DNA from: Stromatinia cepivora
Taxonomy: Eukaryota > Ascomycota > Leotiomycetes > Helotiales > Sclerotiniaceae
Assembly: GCA_014898415.1 (NCBI GenBank)
Contig: RCTD01000017.1
Coordinates: 743,001-807,000 of the forward strand
DNA: 64,000 nucleotides
Direction of reading: 5' to 3'
The notes beneath the pieces are model-generated. The model was not told the origin of the DNA. It saw nothing but the letters and a program-made list of their open reading frames with translations, and ran no database searches. Positions 1-12,045 of the stretch are shown here, in pieces; positions within the stretch are counted from its first letter, which is position 1; every line of letters begins with the position of its first letter. A program made the translations under genes and the position numbers.

Positions 1-654
1 GATGCGGTTGATGAATGAATGGATGCATGCATAAATGTCAAGAACGAACTGGCTGGGAATGGGAAGAATAAAAAATAGTGATGAGAAAGGTTCATGTATG
101 TGGTCAAATAGAAATATGCTTTATAAAGGTTTCCTGTAGTTGGGGAACTCATTTTTGGTGTTGTGAAGATTGTGAGATTTGAGATTATGTATTGTGTGAT
201 TTTTTTTTCCAAGTTTTTTTTTTCCAACATTGGACGTATCAAATTTGTGGAGTTGCAATGTTCTCTTATCTAAGGGCCTGTTCCTATTTGGAAGCGAAAT
301 AAATACTAATATATATATAGTATCTGAATACTAGTTTGAAGGATTAAAAATGAAGATAGAAATCTTTTTTTTTTCTTTAATATTATTTTTATTCGAAATA
401 TCAGGTCTATCCGGAAATTAATTTCAAATGTTAATATTTATATTCCTATCAAACATATCTCAAATATAAATACTAATATATGAATACTATTGGTGGCCGG
501 TAGTATATGAAAGGTCAATACATAGAATTTTATTTCGCTTTCAAACACCACCTAAATCGGGTAGCTCCCGAGTTTCTGCTCAGTAAGAAAATTGACCAGA
601 CTCAAATAGCTTTGTCGGCCGGTTCAGCCGCTTCCATTGTGTCTTCATCATTCA

Positions 655-765
655 CGCAATGAACGCCAGCGTCGCAGGTGAATCTCCTCCATCATCATAT
701 CTTCGCGTGCGACATGGTCGATGCGCGGGGATTGCTCGATGTCTGATTGAAGTTTGGAGTTTGAA
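655..765 (+). pseudogene. Decayed copy of a small-gene fragment (paired with 3378-3648)
   Basis: The + strand encodes the peptide ESPPSSYLRV and then, one frame away, DMVDARGLLDV. The decayed gene at 3378-3648 has the matching order ESPPSLCILGG and DVHAAQGLLINV, and the DNA around 'gaatctcctccatcat' is nearly the same in both. I read this as a second, more eroded copy of that gene. The frame change inside the match suggests it is no longer functional. No family was recognised. The DNA similarity is visible directly; the common origin is an inference from a short match. Confidence 0.35.
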
Positions 766-826
766 GTTAGTTTATGGAGTATGGATGTATGGAAGGATTG
801 GATTGGGTTGGGATATTGTAACGGTT

Positions 827-862
827 AGGATGCGGATACGGGATAGGATGCGGATACGGGAT
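827..862. repeat. 18-bp tandem duplication
   Basis: The unit aggatgcggatacgggat occurs twice head to tail, followed by a partial third copy. It lies in G-rich, C-poor DNA just before the GTTAG array. No coding meaning is apparent. Confidence 0.9.
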
Positions 863-995
863 AGGATATACGTACCGTGGATGCTAGGAGTACGACGGTT
901 GAAGTATGCGGCGGTGATGAATGTTAAGAGGAGGGATGCGCAGCCGAATATGGTGGTTAGGCTGTCTGAGGTGGAGACTAGTTGGTTGTTTTTCA

Positions 996-1100
996 GTTAG
1001 GTTAGGTTAGGTTAGGTTAGGTTAGGTTAGGTTAGGTTAGGTTAGGTTAGGTTAGGTTAGGTTAGGTTAGGTTAGGTTAGGTTAGGTTAGGTTAGGTTAG
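996..1100. repeat. (GTTAG)21 pentanucleotide array
   Basis: There are 21 uninterrupted copies of GTTAG, equivalent to (TTAGG)n. The usual ascomycete telomere unit is TTAGGG, so this is not an ordinary telomere tract, and it sits inside the window with unique DNA on both sides. It is best read as an interstitial microsatellite. The flanks (from about 770 to 1440) are also rich in G on the + strand. Confidence 0.95.
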
Positions 1101-1625
1101 TTTGGTTGGTTGGGTTTGGGATGGGAAGGGATGGGAAGGGAGAATGAGGGAGTGGGCTTACGCATTGTGGTGGTGGTATTTGAGTAGATGTTTTGGTTGG
1201 TTTGCTGAGGGGTATTTGGATTTGGATAGGAGTGGAATGTTGAGGCTCGAGGGAGGGATCTGGGGTGGCTTCTGAAGCTATTTAAGAAGAGAGGGAAGGG
1301 AAGAGAAGTAGATTGGATTTTAGGTGGAGGAGGATTGAATTTTTTATGTGTAGAATGAGGAGGTTGTGGAGGATGTGATTGTATTAGCTTTATATGAATA
1401 TTTTGCGAGTAATTGGATTGGGGATTTATGGGATTTATAGGAGTGGTGGTGGGCTCTCTTTTTAATGATCTCACCCAGACATATGCACAGTGTACAGACA
1501 GATTACCTACATATGCAAGTTTCCGGTTAATGTTGATTAGTATCCAATCAAAGGGATGCTTAACCGATCTGTTGTGTGCTAGGTAACATGGCTGTGTCAA
1601 AGAACTTTAATTATGGGATACAAAA

Positions 1626-1702
1626 GGACCTGGTTATACGGGACCAATCAAATCCCGTATAAAGAGGAATCCCCCATAGCCTAGTCCCGTATAACCAGGT
1701 CC
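1626..1702. repeat. Inverted repeat, 19-bp arms with a 39-bp loop
   Basis: The left arm ggacctggttatacgggac (1626-1644) is the exact reverse complement of the right arm at 1684-1702. The loop carries further copies of the arm core 'cccgtata', so alternative hairpins are possible. There is no gene in the structure. It could be a small foldback or MITE-type relic or a simple palindrome; no target-site duplication was identified. Confidence 0.85.
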
Positions 1703-3377
1703 ACGAATCCACGATACCGCCTAACGCCAAGGACATCCCTCCCAAACTATACCATAAGGCTGAATAAATCACCATAAGGTTCGTTGCACAAAGATCACGA
1801 GTCAGACTAATTTTCTTTATCACGTTTCAGATTCAATTCTTCCGATATCATCGGGCGGAAGTCTAGATGAAGGGTCCCTATTGTTAACATTAGACCTTTA
1901 GTGACGGTAAATTTCGCTAATACCAATGTCGAGTTTTTGAATTATACAATAGAACGAGATATTGTCAGGGAAAGAAGATGTCTATTTTAATTAGTCATTA
2001 TACCTGTAACTATAAGAATTATAGAAATTAGTAGGTAACTCAAAGATTATCACTGTTGTATCACTGTAGATATGTTACAGTGTTATATGCGTACACCTAA
2101 AATAGAAGCTTTACATAGAGCTATTGCTATATTAGTAGCTTGCGTAGGTAAAAGTTTGTTTACAGAGCAATCTTCCTTATGACTTATGAAGGTAGTGGCC
2201 TTAGGATTAAGGCCCAAGCGTGCTAGCTCAGCTATGCTGTAGCTAGCTCAACCAATCTATTGTTTCATCATCATAGCAAATGCATCGTGACAAGATACTA
2301 GGAAAAAATCTGGTAAATAAATGGTACAGTAAGTGGTCTGAACAGGCCCCACTCGCTCTGAACTGACAATGCTACAAACAAATTTTGTATATGTCTTTTT
2401 GATATATTATGAGGTCTACCCATTAATGTATGTCTAGAGATCAGTGAGGCTCAAAAGTGGATGTGCATTAGCCACATGTGGCTTGACTTAGTTTCAAAAC
2501 TAGTTTCTCCAACTTCAACTTGTGAACTTCGTTTGACACCACAACAAATTCTTTGCGACGAGACAACAACACAAGTCGAAAGATCAAAACTTACGAAGAT
2601 GTATTCTCTGGTATGTTTCTGAACAACCCCTGGAGTCGGAAGTTGGTACCAGTTGCCTTGAGCATGGAGTCGATGGATGTTATTCGAAATTACCATGCGA
2701 GAGAAGAGACGCGATACAGTCCACATCATCATTACAACACCGGCGAGCTTATTGTTTTCATCTCAAGGGTAACATATATTCTATGTTCTGCAACCTCACT
2801 CCACATATTCGACTATCACAACGCAAGGTCGTGAGGTCTGCAGCATTCTACCCCACCGCGATATGTTCTGTGCCACCCCGGGCTGGTACAATCCTGACGG
2901 CGCTCTTATGTGCGCTGGTTTAAAAATTAATCTAACTTCAACAATAAAAGTATGTTACTTCTGAAAAGGAAAGGGCTGACTATGTGATTAGCATTATACA
3001 TAACTCGTGGCTGGATAGACACAAAAGATGCTCGTCAGCTTGAATGGCCGTGGCCATGCTCGGACGTTGATCGTCAACAAGCACGCCAGACTCGGTACAT
3101 CGATACACTGTAAGCAACTCTGCCCTATAATCGAGTACCTAGCTCAAAAAATTTTGACCGATTTAACTATGCATCATCGTTTGAACTTCGTTGCACTGGA
3201 TGTTCGAATTGGTCACGTGATAGAATAGTTATTCTATTACCTAATTCTCAATGCGACAATATTAAACGCTGTGTTCAGCGGACATGCAGTGCTTCATAAC
3301 TTCAGCTTCAGTATTTAAACCCCGCGATTCCACAGATATGCGTCGCCTATATATTCCAACTCCATGCCAAAATTCTT
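1703..3377. other. Gene-poor stretch
   Basis: I see only short open frames with no recognisable domain, no convincing splice-linked exons and no RNA gene here. Several of the frames open at non-ATG codons. Confidence 0.5.
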
Positions 3378-3648
3378 ATGCCATTCGTCAAACTCCCGGT
3401 CCTCCTCGTCTTCTTCCTCGGCCTCGTCCGCCTAGTTTATTCTCGTTGAGCATGCCAACGACGCACCGAATGAATCTCCTCCATCATTATGTATTCTTGG
3501 GGGTTAGGATGTGCATGCCGCTCAAGGTCTCCTGATAAATGTAGAAGGTTAGTATGGTTTCCATTTTGATGTAGCTGAAGAAACAAGAGTTTTCCCACAA
3601 CCCCCTTACCAAGGCGGGACACCGTCTAGAAACTTTTTGAGAGCATAA
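3378..3648 (+). pseudogene. Decayed gene for a small secreted protein
   Basis: An ATG opens a classic signal peptide (MPFVKLPVLLVFFLGLVRLV) ending near YS. One extra base then shifts the frame. The following frame reads VEHANDAPNESPPSLCILGG, stop, DVHAAQGLLINVEG, stop, then about 30 residues beginning YGFHFDVAEETRVFP to a final stop. Both internal stops are TAG, where CAG (Gln) would restore the reading, so they fit C-to-T transitions of the kind RIP or deamination makes. The total length of 271 nt equals 90 codons plus one base, consistent with a single-base insertion. A related fragment lies near 655-765. No family was recognised, and a spliced alternative using the GTTAGT donor near 3548 cannot be excluded. 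Confidence 0.45.
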
Positions 3649-6600
3649 AATTCTTGGATTTAGACTCTCCAGAAGATGGAGAATTCAAAAACATATAAAT
3701 ATAACTAACTTGTCTGGTTTTGTGTTGAGGAACGGCGACCCAAAAGTATAGCGGTGATGGTGGGTATGGTGATAGACGCAATACCGAAAATCACAGCGAG
3801 AGTATTATCCAAAACTAGACATGAGAATTATTAGTATAAAGCATTGAATCATATTAAAGATTGTTTCGAGTATTTCACCTACTCATAATTGAACTCAGGA
3901 ATAATAATAATTAGAATTTAGGCCTTGGACAAGTTGAGATGTTCTTTCTAGTTCACGGGGAGATGAAATGATAGTAAAACGGAATACCAAGCTAGCCTTC
4001 ATGACCATCATTAAAGCGGCAAGTTCGTCTTGCACCAATTTGGGGCAGTGCAAGTGATTTCATTGGGTAAACCCCAAATCAACCACTACTTTTTTCTTAC
4101 CTTATCGGGGCTGCTTTAAAACGGCACTGCACAAATGGACATGGGTTGCCATCGCTCCAACCTGCCCATCGCTCCAACCTACGTTCCATTTAATCATTAT
4201 TCAACCTTATTCTGGGGAAAGAGTTTAGATGGTAGGTCTCAAGGCTGAAGGTATTTTTCAGACAAAATTAAATAGTATAGAACTGTGATTTCCAACGTGA
4301 ATATATGCTCACAATACAATAATGGTCTAGATGCAAACGGTAGTGTAAAGTGGGCGTGAATCACTTGGGGTGATAATTATCAATTATAATCTAATTGTTG
4401 AAGTCCCGGGACTGAAGAAAGGAACCGAAGCGTGGCACACTTCTAAATGGAACGAGGGTAGAAGAGTATGAAGTATATTTGACCAAATCATCGCCGGGTT
4501 TGTCGTCTGTGGCTGAATGTGCTGCATGGATGGCTTGATGGGTTAAAATCTAGTCTCTAGCCACTCACGGGATCTTTACCCCACGTCTTCTCTCCCCTAT
4601 TTCATTTCGCATGCCAAAACACAAGCCTAAGAGGCTGATTGATTGTTAAATTCGAATCAAGACCGTGGAAGAGTCATGGAGCTTTGAATACTTTGAGGCT
4701 ATCTAATTGTCAAATCCCAGTCTAGATTTCGATTTATGTAATACATCGCGTAACACTTTCTTATTTCTCGCGTGGAATTTGTATTGATGTTGTCTAGCGA
4801 GAAAAGTACAGTAGTAGCCTTTGTCCAGATTTCAGTTGATTGGCACAGTTAATAAAAAGTCGCGATTCACGAGACTGCTTTTTTGTCCTTCATATAACTT
4901 ATAAGAGTTCTTACAATCCCGGAAGTTGATCCGGGGTATGATAGCGGTAGCGCAAATCATGGTTAGCTTCAGCCCTACCATCGGGGCGGCGCGTTGACAT
5001 AACTAAACTTATACTCCTCAACTAGCAGATAGCGGCGTTTCATTATGATGATGTTGATTTAAGCTGCGGGAGAATTTTGAAAGAATATATAAGGCGACAC
5101 TCTAGTATTTAATTTTCAAATTGTTTCAAGCACCCAAAATTCTGCGGATGTCGCAATATTTTCGGAGATTTAAGCGGTCCCGAATCCATATACGCCCCAC
5201 ACAATCTTCTATAATCAAAGTACGGAGTAGTTGCGGGTAGCAAGCAACTCACGCAACCCTGACTGAGCATTGGTACAATTTTAGACAAGTAAATAATTAA
5301 GAGTATCCAACCAGTTCCAAGACATCAAGCATGTCAAGATAGTATGCCATCGCTAAGAAAGCTATTTCATTTATAAGCACCATATTATCCAAGGATATCT
5401 TAATAATCACAAATTATTCAATTCTATTGCAGAAGCAATGCAATCTGAAGAATACAGAGTTGTTGTTTCATTATCGTGGCTGGCTTTTCTAACTTACTAC
5501 CCTCATTTCATATCATAGTTCCAACAACTCTGACCTATCGGTGGAAAAACCCGGCCCCCTCTTTAGTTGCCCAGATCGATAGCGAACCCAGCCCTCTTGC
5601 GGAAAGGAGCACCATATTATACTACTTCAGTCGTTCGGTTTGTTTCAAACATCTAATACACACCGGATTTGGCGTTTGGAATGAGATATTGCAGCTGGGG
5701 AGTGGATAGGAGTTAGTCCAATCGTGTTCACTGAATCTTGAGAATTAGTCGTTTAAACTTTAAGGAAATATCATATGGACGCGGAGTTGCAACTACTTTC
5801 CATTGAATGATTCCGTATACATATAATACTGAAAGACCTTTTTTAACATCAGCATAGCGCTTGATATAACCTAATTCCACTATAGAAATTCTGAAGCCAC
5901 GCAACAAGGTCCCTAGGTCTATAATTGTGCTCCAGGTTCCAAGACCACAAACCGGTCTGATATTATGACATCTTTCGTGTGTAATCCTTTCTATATTATG
6001 ATCCATCATCCATGGCATAAAGAGTTACCTTTTACCAGACAACTAAGTAATACAGCATAAATGTCCCCCAAAATCCCGTGAGCTCAACTTATAAATAATT
6101 ACCCGAGAATTGGTTTCATTCCGGGGTTATTGATGGTCATTTTTTTGAAAGAAAAAGGGCTTGAGGGGAAAGACAATATGTGCATCGGAACGAAGTTGAG
6201 ATTAGTGAACTGGGTATATATATATTCTATCGCGTGCTGAGAAACCTGAAGATCGGAGGAGATGGATCGAAGATGTAATCTTACGTTCCCTGTTTGGAGA
6301 ACTTCATTACATTGATTGTTCAAGTGATTATCAATGTAAAAATAGTAGAGAATTTTCAAGTAGTTATGAATCTTCGACTGGAGTTGAATGAATGTATGTA
6401 TGGGATCAGATGTCCGAATGCGGATTACTGTTCAAACAGAATGATTGTTAAGTCTAGTACCCCACTTTTCGGTGGCAATATATTGAAATCCTTTAGGATG
6501 TTTGTCGCATTTGCAAGATCAGAAAAGGTTGAGATGTGAACATATTTGAGATGTTGAATACATGTCAGAAATTGATCTAACTTTAAGACAACAATGATTT

Positions 6601-7183
6601 CGCTCCACCACACAGTATATATTTCTCAAAACTAAAAAACAAACATAGCTAAGAAATGCCACGGCGGGAGTACATTATATAATTTCTATATTTCTACATT
6701 TCACCCAACTCATTCATCACGATAATTCCACATCAATGCTTCTTCACAAATCATCACCATCACCCACACAAAAAGTCAAAACCAAGAGACCAAATCAATT
6801 GATTAATTCCCATGCTACAATACACCACAACATAACCATAAATAACAAGCCAAGCGTGCCCAAGTGCCCACCATCACCTATCTATCTATCTATCCATCCC
6901 GTATAGCCCGACCAAAAAGCAAAAGACAACACAAAAACGACTAACAAAGGAAAAGTAAAGACAAGAAATCAACTCTCGATCTTTTGAGGCCTGCTCTCAT
7001 TCCTTCTCATTCATGAGCAGCGCATCCACCATTCCCCCTTCCAGCAATTCCAGTCTCTTCCCCGTTGATCCCAATATCCATCATCCTCAAACTCAACCAC
7101 ACCGCCCAGTCAACACTCCAACATCACCCTACCAAGGGACAATAATCTCCAAGGTATAGCACCCAAAACCTCAACCTCCACAT
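3649..7183. other. Gene-poor intergenic DNA
   Basis: About 3.5 kb with scattered short open frames and no recognisable protein. A 17-bp near-tandem repeat containing 'catcgctccaacct' lies around 4149-4181, and a CTAT microsatellite around 6880-6893. DNA downstream of the secreted-protein gene (6,640-7,180) is C/A-rich and may include its 3' untranslated region. Confidence 0.5.
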
Positions 7184-7642
7184 TTAACAAAAAGGATTAG
7201 CCAACCAAGTCCAAACCTCAGGATTATTCCCCGAAGCCGCAGTTGTGATTCTCGACCCAAGACTAATACCCGTATACGATTGAGCCTGACCATGTTGATC
7301 CAAGTAACTATAACTCTCAATCTTATTATTGCCCTTCTTATCCTTAGTATCCGAGAGGTCGACCTGGAAAGTGGCCCAATATCCTGCTACACATTGTTGG
7401 TATGTGTCGTTGACGACGGCTACATTGTTAGGGTTGTTGTTGAGAGCATAAACTTCTTTGGCACCTGTGGCTGGATTGGGTTGGTTGTAATAGCAGGTTA
7501 CTCGTCCGTTGTCTAGGAATTGTGCATAGATATTGCTTTCGCTCCTCGCGGTCTGGAGAGTGTAGGTTATGTTGACGTTCAAACAGGCGAGGGCGGATGG
7601 GAGAAGGGCTGCAGTCGAAATGAGAAGGGTAGAGAATTGCAT
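7184..7642 (-). CDS. Small secreted protein, 152 aa (effector-like)
   Basis: A single-exon reading frame starts at the ATG whose first base is 7642; the open frame extends further upstream, but the residues there do not look coding. Residues 1-19 (MQFSTLLISTAALLPSALA) form a standard secretion signal ending in an Ala-x-Ala cleavage site, directly followed by Cys20. The mature protein is about 133 residues with four Cys (20, 50, 84 and the C-terminal 152), enough for two disulfides. It has an Asn-X-Thr glycosylation site near residue 24 and many Asn, Tyr and Thr. There is no transmembrane segment or GPI signal. Small size, secretion and paired cysteines fit fungal apoplastic proteins and effector candidates, but I do not recognise the family. 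It stands alone, with about 1.4 kb of non-coding DNA before the next gene. Confidence 0.75.
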   Translation of the reverse strand: MQFSTLLISTAALLPSALACLNVNITYTLQTARSESNIYAQFLDNGRVTCYYNQPNPATGAKEVYALNNNPNNVAVVNDTYQQCVAGYWATFQVDLSDTKDKKGNNKIESYSYLDQHGQAQSYTGISLGSRITTAASGNNPEVWTWLANPFC

Positions 7643-9090
7643 ATTGAAATTGATGATAGTGATTGACAAAAATATGAGTTTATAAATGATTGTGAATGTA
7701 GGATTTGCTATAAGACTTGAAAAATGATTGTTGTAACAAAGGAAAAATTGAGAAAGATTGTCTGATGGCACTGCCGATTGCTGGATGTTCTGATGTGGAG
7801 GTGATTGTCAATATGAGCTGTCTACGAGGTGGCTTGAAGACCTTTATATCTTCATTTGCTACTCAGATGAAACGAAAAATGTATATTAGACGTTGGCTGG
7901 CTTGACCAGGCGCTTATGAGTTTAGTCGGGCCAGGCCAACGCATCCCAAGGACAAAAGTTGTGGCTTTGATTACTGTTATTTTCGGGCAAATTCCATAAT
8001 GATCCATTGCCATACACAAATTAAGCTCGGCTTACCATAGCAGGAAGTAACATCAACAATCTGGTCACTCTTGGGGTTTGGTGAAGAATCTGACACCGAG
8101 GTGGGCGACCGCTTGAGGATTTGACCTCTGTGTTCAGAGGTGGGATGTAGGTGAAAACATACAATTATCTCAACAATGAGCAAGAAGTGGTCCTTTTGCC
8201 GGCATAAGTGTGAAAAAATTTGTCATTAGGCATGAATTTAGGGCTAAGTGCGATGTCGAAGAAAGATCACGGGTTTGTGTTACTCAGGAATTGGCTTGCA
8301 TGCATGAGAATGAAGTTTCGTAAGTGTGGGGATTAGGCGAATGCTATTCCCCGCACTGACCATCGGCCCACCACATGGAGGATTGACGTTTGCTAGAAAT
8401 AACCTCAATTTGTGGAGCAAGCGTTTAAATAGCTGGGAAAATTACCGTGTTAGCAACATCGTATAGCCCTAGAGCGGCAAAGTTCAGTATGCTTTCCATA
8501 TGTGGTAAGACAAGGCTTTGTAACTTTTGACCTCGCCCGTATCTTCGGCGCCGAGGAGCTATGTTGGAATAGGAATAAGCCACCCAACAGCTTCAAATCA
8601 ACATGTATAGAAACGGCTTTAATTTGTGCGCTTGAGATGGAACATAGGAATGAGGATGCAGGTCTATGTGGACAGCACCACTTGTAGGCTATCAACGGGA
8701 TGTAGAGGTGCCTAAATGGAGTAACAGCATCAAGAAGGACGGGTTAGAACCCTCGTGGCTTGCTCCCGTAGCAAGGTCGTAGAGTCCATGCTTCAGTTTT
8801 GTAAGCAAGCTCATGTACCGCCTGTGGAGTTTTCGACAGCACTCAATATGAGCCGTAATATTGCACGTCGGTGAGTAAAGTGTAGTAGCTTTGAAGCTGT
8901 GGACACTTCTCCTGATTGAAAAAAAAGAAAAAAAAGGTGTAAAAGGATCTATGTATAATTTGTCTCATCAATCTTGCTTTACTTTTGCTCTTCATCTTTC
9001 ACACGTTGTTATTTCTGCTTGCATTTGCAGATATTCTCCTATCTAATTTGACTGTCTCATCTTCGTCTAGACATTGATGAAAAGGATTGT
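7643..9090. other. Intergenic, no gene seen
   Basis: The part next to 7642 should hold the promoter of the secreted-protein gene. Short overlapping frames on both strands (8450-8695) show no domain and are taken as chance. The sequence just below 9090 is the 3' flank of the reductase gene. Confidence 0.45.
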
Positions 9091-10193
9091 TTAGAAAGCA
9101 AAGACTTGATCTTCTAATTTGCTGACTGGCTTTGCCTTTTTGAAGCCCAACCCTTCAGAGGCTTTCTTCATGGCACTGATCATAGGTGGTGGTCCGCAGA
9201 GCAAAAGCTTAACATCGTCCGCTGGTTTAGGAAGCCATTTCTGTACAACATTAGCTCTGATATTATTGGTAGACCACAACTAAAAGACTTACAGTAATCA
9301 TTTCAGGAGTGACAAAGCCAACGCCTCCATCCCATTTCTCGGGTGGGTTGTTCAAAACGTAGTGAACTCGGAATCCCTTGTCCTGAGCAGCTAAACCATC
9401 CAAATCATCTTTCAATAAGATATCCTCTGGGTTAACATTTGCAAAAATCAAATCAATCTCAGTCTTATCTCCAGCAGCTCTACCTCTAATAACCGCTCGA
9501 ATAATTTGTAACATGGGTGTAATACCAGTTCCACCAGCAATCATACCGAAATGACGAACCATATTGGGAGTATATACCATTGCACCTTTTGGGCCACGGA
9601 CTTTGATGGTTTGACCAACAGTGAGTGAAGCCATATATTTAGAAATGTTTCCGCTGGGGTAGGACTTAATGAGGAGGTCGAAGTAACCGGGTTGGTGATC
9701 GCCAGAGACAGGCGTGTAGGATCGAACGATTTCCTTGTTTCCACCATCGGGTTGGGGAAGGACAGCGGAGATAGAGATGTGTTGACCGATAGGCAAACCG
9801 AGGATAGAGGTAGGCTTTGGCAGACTGAATCGGTAACTGTGCGGATATTAGGAGAAGCAGTTAACGCGGGATAGAATAAAACTGACATTGCTACATTGTG
9901 GGAGATGATAGTCTTCTCCTTGAGCTCGAAATCTTGAAAGACAGCTGGCTTGAGAACTGGAGTTTCTTCTAGAGAAAGTGTCAGTTCGCCATCATTTCAT
10001 CAAGGGTGTACGCAAGTATAAGCTTACGGCTCGCCCAGATCTTATATCCCCCAAGAAGAGCAGCAAGAGCAACAGCGAAAGGAAGCCAATCCTTTTTGAC
10101 AATTAAACATCCAAATATTAAAAGGCCTGATGGAATATAGATTCCATCAATATATGCTTTTGACATGAACTTATTTGCTGGAGCTGTACTCAT
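9091..10193 (-). CDS. CBR1: NADH-cytochrome b5 reductase, microsomal type
   Basis: Four exons read on the minus strand: 10193-10028, 9968-9887, 9836-9293 and 9240-9091, giving 313 aa. The phases agree at each junction and the donors are GTAAGC, GTCAGT and GTAAGT. An N-terminal hydrophobic anchor (about residues 20-48) is followed by a ferredoxin-NADP reductase-type module. It has the FAD-binding motif RSYTP (121-125), the NADH-binding GGTGITPM (184-191) and CGPPPM (279-284), and it ends in VFAF. Enzymes of this family pass electrons from NADH to cytochrome b5 on the ER or outer mitochondrial membrane for fatty-acid desaturation, sterol synthesis and, in fungi, diphthamide and tRNA wobble modification. 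It is divergent from the Gig1-like gene across a 403-bp shared upstream region. Length and domain order are normal for the family. Confidence 0.93.
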
Positions 10194-10596
10194 TTTGGCA
10201 AATTTGGTGAGACCTCGAGAAATTGTTGGGCCGTTGTTGCGATCCTTGCACTTGTTACTCCTTCAATATTTTCAATTGAATGAAGACCCCAATATACAGT
10301 ATGCAATTGTGAGTCACACTTCTCGGGAGTCTTGACAAGTTTCGAGTATTGCCCAACTTAAGAGAAAAAGGTGATGGGTGGTGAGAAGTACAAAGTGCGG
10401 TTCTTCTCCGCTGGGAAGTCAAGGTCGTCTGATTTTCTGCTGGGAAAGTCGGAGCTCGCTTCGAACTTTATCCCGATGAGGATAAGATTTCCTCAACTCG
10501 GAGCCTTTCCGGTAGATGAAACTTGTCAACAACCTCATCAGATTGATAAGGGCTGAACAAATACCCAAATAAAGTAATATTCGGCCACTTTAAGCA
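10194..10596. promoter_or_regulatory. Shared divergent upstream region
   Basis: These 403 bp separate the start codons of the cytochrome b5 reductase (-) and the Gig1-like gene (+), so both promoters and 5' untranslated leaders must lie here or overlap. No specific factor site is claimed. Confidence 0.5.
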
Positions 10597-11433
10597 ATGG
10601 GGGAATCTGTCAATCAGAATGAAGACAAGATAGATGGTAAACATGAGGATTCACCATTTCCTCTTACCGATACAGATAGATGGGTCTTGTCACAAACAGA
10701 TGAAGAATTTCATCTACATGATTGGGAAGAGTTGAAAGAGATCATAGGTGAGCTACTTCTGATTGTATTGATCAAATGAGCTACACTTTTAAACAGTATA
10801 TGATTGCAAGAGTAGAGGATGTACGAAGGATCACCAGTGTGATGAGAATCGGTTCTCAGGGCTGTGATGTGATGTGTTAGGTCTCACAACAGCTTTTTCA
10901 CATGGCATTGTACATTTCCACCCAATCATATTTCTAATTGTCATCAAGCAACAAATAATCTCTCAATCCTCAAACGAAAGCCCTCTGATCTTCGTCGATA
11001 TATGTCCTGGTCCGCAGCTATCAAAGCGGAGTATGGAAGTATGATGAATTATATCCTCCAGCATCGACTTCCATGGGGTTCTCCGCCATTTACCTACGTG
11101 TCCCCAATCCCCTTTGAAAATCCCTCGGATTATAAGATTTTGCTAAATGATTGGCCATATGGTCTCTCGAAGGATGTTACTCATTTTGTAGTGTGGTCAA
11201 AAACACCGATCGCCACCGACGATGAGAAAGGAGATGTGACGGATGAGAGCAGGAGAATCATTGAAGATTTTGTGAAGAGAACATTTGCTGATAGGTTGGA
11301 TGGCAATGACAGAGTAATGTGGTTCAAGAATTGGGTCGCATTGCAGAGTGTAAGAGCCCTTGAACATATTCATGTCCTAATCAGAGATGTCCAGGAGGAT
11401 GATATTGAGTTCTGGACGGGAAACAAGGTATAG
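10597..11433 (+). CDS. Gig1 / DUF3605 family protein, 211 aa
   Basis: Two exons, 10597-10747 and 10949-11433, are joined across a 201-nt intron (donor GTGAGC, acceptor CAAG). The joined protein reads through the junction as KEIIATNNLSILKRKPSDL. The first exon has the PFPLTDTDRWVLSQ segment and the second has the typical W-P-Y-G-L region followed by HFVVWSK and a C-terminal WFKNWVALQSVRALEHIHVLIRD block. This layout matches the DUF3605 family, named after the N-acetylglucosamine-induced protein Gig1 of Candida. The biochemical role is not established. The intron is long for this window, so the exon-2 acceptor is the least certain part. The gene converges on the TMEM208-like gene with 126 bp between stop codons. 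Confidence 0.8.
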
Positions 11434-11559
11434 AGTCATGTATATACACAGAAATGTATCTGTACGGAACTCACGTACGACAACTCATACCACCCCGCAT
11501 GCCAAATTCGTATTTCGCGTGACCTCGGCTGGAACCACATACCATCAAATTTACAGACC

Positions 11560-12045
11560 CTACTGTCTTCTCTGTCTTCTATTACCTGCCGCAGGCATTT
11601 GTTCTTCAGGTGCTTGTGCTCCCTGTCCACCACCCATCATGCCTTTTGCTCCCGACCATAGACCAAACACCTTGTAAAGTCCAAAAATTGGCACAATCGA
11701 GAATATGAGCCAGCCCCGATTGCCGAATATAACAACAGCGAACAATGATAACCAATGCATCCATATAATGTCGAACATATATTCTGTCAATCCTGGTGCG
11801 GCAAGATCCTCACCTGCAGACACCATCTTGCCAGCTTGATCGAATTTGGGGCGACTATTTTGTTCGAGGAACCATTCGATAACCCAGGGCGCAAGTGAGA
11901 GAAGTACGTATGCCCACATATTTCGGGGTCGTATCAAAAAATGGAAGAGGCAGAATAGCGCATTTACGAGAAACGTCCCATAGTGAAGGTAGTTTAGGGT
12001 TTGGATATTGGCCTTGGCTCGATCCTTTTTTGCTTTCTGTGCCAT
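11560..12045 (-). CDS. TMEM208 / Snd2-like ER membrane protein, 161 aa
   Basis: A single exon starts at the ATG ending at 12045. The N-terminus MAQKAKKDRAKANIQTLNYL is followed by two close hydrophobic segments (about 20-38 and 42-58), a soluble loop with FDQAGKMVSAGEDLAAPGL, two more hydrophobic segments (about 90-107 and 110-128), and a Gly/Gln-rich tail ending in RRQRRQ. This arrangement is that of the TMEM208 family, which includes yeast Snd2/Env10. Snd2 acts in the SRP-independent route that targets membrane proteins to the ER. Length agrees with the family (about 160-175 aa). No intron is needed. The function is inferred from homology; no catalytic residues exist to check. Confidence 0.85.
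   Translation of the reverse strand: MAQKAKKDRAKANIQTLNYLHYGTFLVNALFCLFHFLIRPRNMWAYVLLSLAPWVIEWFLEQNSRPKFDQAGKMVSAGEDLAAPGLTEYMFDIIWMHWLSLFAVVIFGNRGWLIFSIVPIFGLYKVFGLWSGAKGMMGGGQGAQAPEEQMPAAGNRRQRRQ

Noticed and set aside
1097..1600. 167-codon minus-strand frame
   Set aside because: It is Pro/Asn/Ser/Thr-rich translation of G-rich simple sequence continuous with the GTTAG array; there is no domain.
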